Origin: Deltaproteobacteria bacterium
Lineage (GTDB): Bacteria > Desulfobacterota > DSM-4660 > Desulfatiglandales > Desulfatiglandaceae
Length of the DNA: 33,954 nt
Direction: 5' to 3'
Assembly: GCA_021737785.1 (NCBI GenBank)
Contig: JAIPDI010000055.1
Coordinates: 1 to 33,954, forward strand
The position numbers and the translations under genes were made by a program. Shown here in pieces: positions 32,319 through 33,954 of the stretch. How positions within the stretch are numbered: position 1 is the stretch's first letter; each line of letters starts with the position of its first letter. Below the pieces are notes generated by a model, which had not been told where the DNA came from, ran no database searches, and saw only the letters and a program-made list of their open reading frames with translations.

Positions 32319-33725
32319 CTAGAACCCCAGTTCAGACCACCTGCCCTTGACCTTTTCCACCATGGCGGGATCCAGCTCAATGGGGATCGGCTTTTCTTTC
32401 CAGTCATAGGGGATGGTGGCGTCCAGAAGGAGCCGGCCCGTGATATCCCTGGAATCGATGGGGAGGGAGGGATCGAGAGGTGTGGACCGTCCCCGCTTGA
32501 TCACCTGGCTCCGGTTGGGCTGGAACCGGAAACTGAGGGCATATAATACCCTTGGGATATCCCACGGATCGATGTCCTCATCCACCACGATGACCGTTTT
32601 AAGACCATAGGCCCCCATTTCCGTGGAAATGGCCGCGGTCAGGACCTGATCCGCATGACCGGGGTACATCTGCTTGACGGAAATGATGGCCAGAAATCTG
32701 CCGGAACCTTCTGGCGGACAGTAGACCGCTTTCAGCCCAGGGATCTTCATGGCCAGCAACTGCTGCCACAGAGTGGCGCCATAGGAGAGGGCCATGGTCA
32801 TGTGGGTATCGGTGACAGCCCGGCCCACTGTCGTACCCCACAGAATCGGGTTGTTTCTATGGGTGATGCATTTGACATCGATAAAATTCCTGGGATCCGT
32901 GCCCACTCCTGAGTAGTAGCCGGTGTATTCACCGAACGGCCCTTCTTCCATGAACTTTTCTGCATCCACTTCCCCTTCGATCACGATCTCCGCATGTGCC
33001 GGGATGGGAAGGTCCACGGTCTCCCCCTTGACGACCTCAACGGCTTCGCCGCGCAGGGCCCCTGCCACATCATATTCCGAGGTGAACGCCGAGACCCGGG
33101 CAGCTCCCAGGATGAACAGGAGGGGATCGCACCCGATCACCGAGGCCACCGGCATCGGCTTTTTCATGGCCTGATATTTCTTGAGCATAATGTCGGCGTG
33201 TTTTCCCTTGATAAACTGGGTCCCCATCTTGTCCTTGCCGAGAAGCTGGCTCCGATAGGTCCCCAGATTGACCCAGCCGGTCTCCGGGTCCTTGCTGATG
33301 ATGAAATGGGCCGTGCCGATAAAGCGGCCCCCGTCTAAGGGATACCACTGGGGAACAGGGAATTTGTAAAGATCGATGTCATTGCCTGTAAGGATGTTTT
33401 CCTTGCAGGGGGCATCGCCGGCATTCACCCATTTGGGCGGAATCAGGTTATCCCCTAACCTGGCCCATGCCTTATATAGGTCCACCAGGGTCGAATCCAG
33501 GGGCTGTCCCATGATGAGGGCGAGGCGTTGTGCCGTGGTGCACACGCTGGTGATGACCGGCGTATCATACCCCTTTACATTCTCAAACAAGAGGGCCGGA
33601 CCGGCCTGCTCTTCATTGAGCTTGGCGATGTGGGACAGCTCCAGGTTCCAGTCCACTTCCGCGGTAATCCGTTTACACAAACCTTCTTTTTCACCTGCGG
33701 CGATAAAATCTCTCATGCTTTTCAT
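32319..33725 (-). CDS. UbiD-family prenyl-FMN-dependent decarboxylase
   Basis: 468 residues, normal for UbiD. N153 and R158 in WVNLGTYRSQL correspond to the prFMN/substrate-contacting Asn and Arg, and E261 and E266 in EEGPFGEYTGYY to the catalytic pair with the same spacing of five as in characterised UbiD and Fdc1. PVPQWYPLDGGRFIGTA and the Mn/K-binding surroundings are kept. A GGAGG lies 10 bases before the ATG. First gene of the catabolic cluster. The family reversibly decarboxylates aromatic or alpha,beta-unsaturated acids and includes phthaloyl-CoA and hydroxybenzoate decarboxylases; the substrate here is not known. Confidence 0.92.
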   Translation of the reverse strand: MKSMRDFIAAGEKEGLCKRITAEVDWNLELSHIAKLNEEQAGPALLFENVKGYDTPVITSVCTTAQRLALIMGQPLDSTLVDLYKAWARLGDNLIPPKWVNAGDAPCKENILTGNDIDLYKFPVPQWYPLDGGRFIGTAHFIISKDPETGWVNLGTYRSQLLGKDKMGTQFIKGKHADIMLKKYQAMKKPMPVASVIGCDPLLFILGAARVSAFTSEYDVAGALRGEAVEVVKGETVDLPIPAHAEIVIEGEVDAEKFMEEGPFGEYTGYYSGVGTDPRNFIDVKCITHRNNPILWGTTVGRAVTDTHMTMALSYGATLWQQLLAMKIPGLKAVYCPPEGSGRFLAIISVKQMYPGHADQVLTAAISTEMGAYGLKTVIVVDEDIDPWDIPRVLYALSFRFQPNRSQVIKRGRSTPLDPSLPIDSRDITGRLLLDATIPYDWKEKPIPIELDPAMVEKVKGRWSELGF

Positions 33726-33828
33726 CGATAGTATTCCTCCATAGCGTTAAGATTTTGTTATGGTTGTTTTTTCATCAAATACCGAACCCGGGAAAACCGG
33801 GAAATGAAAAAGTTTTCACACGGAGACA

Positions 33829-33954
<126 letters not shown>

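Overview
The window looks like a chromosomal segment of a Desulfobacterota (deltaproteobacterial) anaerobe. This rests on the mix of an ATP-independent UbiD/UbiX decarboxylation cluster, a Liv-type importer, a glutaminyl-tRNA synthetase with a C-terminal tRNA-binding domain, degenerate heptamer-type intergenic repeats and a group IIC-like intron end. It is inference from gene content, not from a marker gene. There is no rRNA, tRNA, CRISPR array or complete insertion sequence that I can see.

Left part, 1 to about 13,000, is accessory DNA. It opens with an AT-richer patch holding an unknown 267-aa gene, a squalene/hopene-cyclase-like gene and a convergent single-pass membrane protein. Next is a minus-strand trio of sigma-factor-like protein, small helical protein and ImmA/IrrE zinc protease. 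Divergent from it is a plus-strand run of three very small genes: a Cys-bearing 51-aa protein, a Lys/Ala/Ser-rich repeat protein and a SinR/Cas2-fold protein. Then comes a toxin-antitoxin cluster: an MqsA antitoxin whose MqsR toxin survives only as a C-terminal stub, a DUF4143 ATPase, two PIN/antitoxin pairs in opposite gene orders and a VapBC pair. Several of these promoters carry perfect palindromes over the -10 or start-site region, and two appear to give leaderless mRNAs. Gene debris (Mrr C-terminus, REP-associated transposase fragment, an unknown truncated frame, a duplicated 5' end of the DUF4143 gene) lies between them.

Middle part, about 13,000 to 21,300, is mostly housekeeping. It has a Cys/Met-metabolism PLP enzyme, a radical-SAM C-terminal remnant, an ECF sigma factor with a membrane anti-sigma candidate and a Spy/CpxP-like periplasmic protein, glnS, orn and a CNT nucleoside transporter. 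A 146-bp element with terminal inverted repeats sits upstream of the CNT gene.

Right part, 21,500 to the end, is a minus-strand catabolic region. In transcription order it reads ubiD-like decarboxylase, stand-alone receiver protein, AMP-forming acid ligase, Tm-1-like protein, ubiX-like flavin prenyltransferase, HD-domain protein, then livK-H-M-G-F. The reading is: an acid (plausibly aromatic) is imported by the Liv system, activated to a CoA thioester and decarboxylated by the UbiD enzyme with prenyl-FMN supplied by UbiX. The substrate cannot be named from sequence. The last 126 bases are the 3' end (domains V and VI) of a group II intron that enters from beyond the window and ends just upstream of the ubiD gene.
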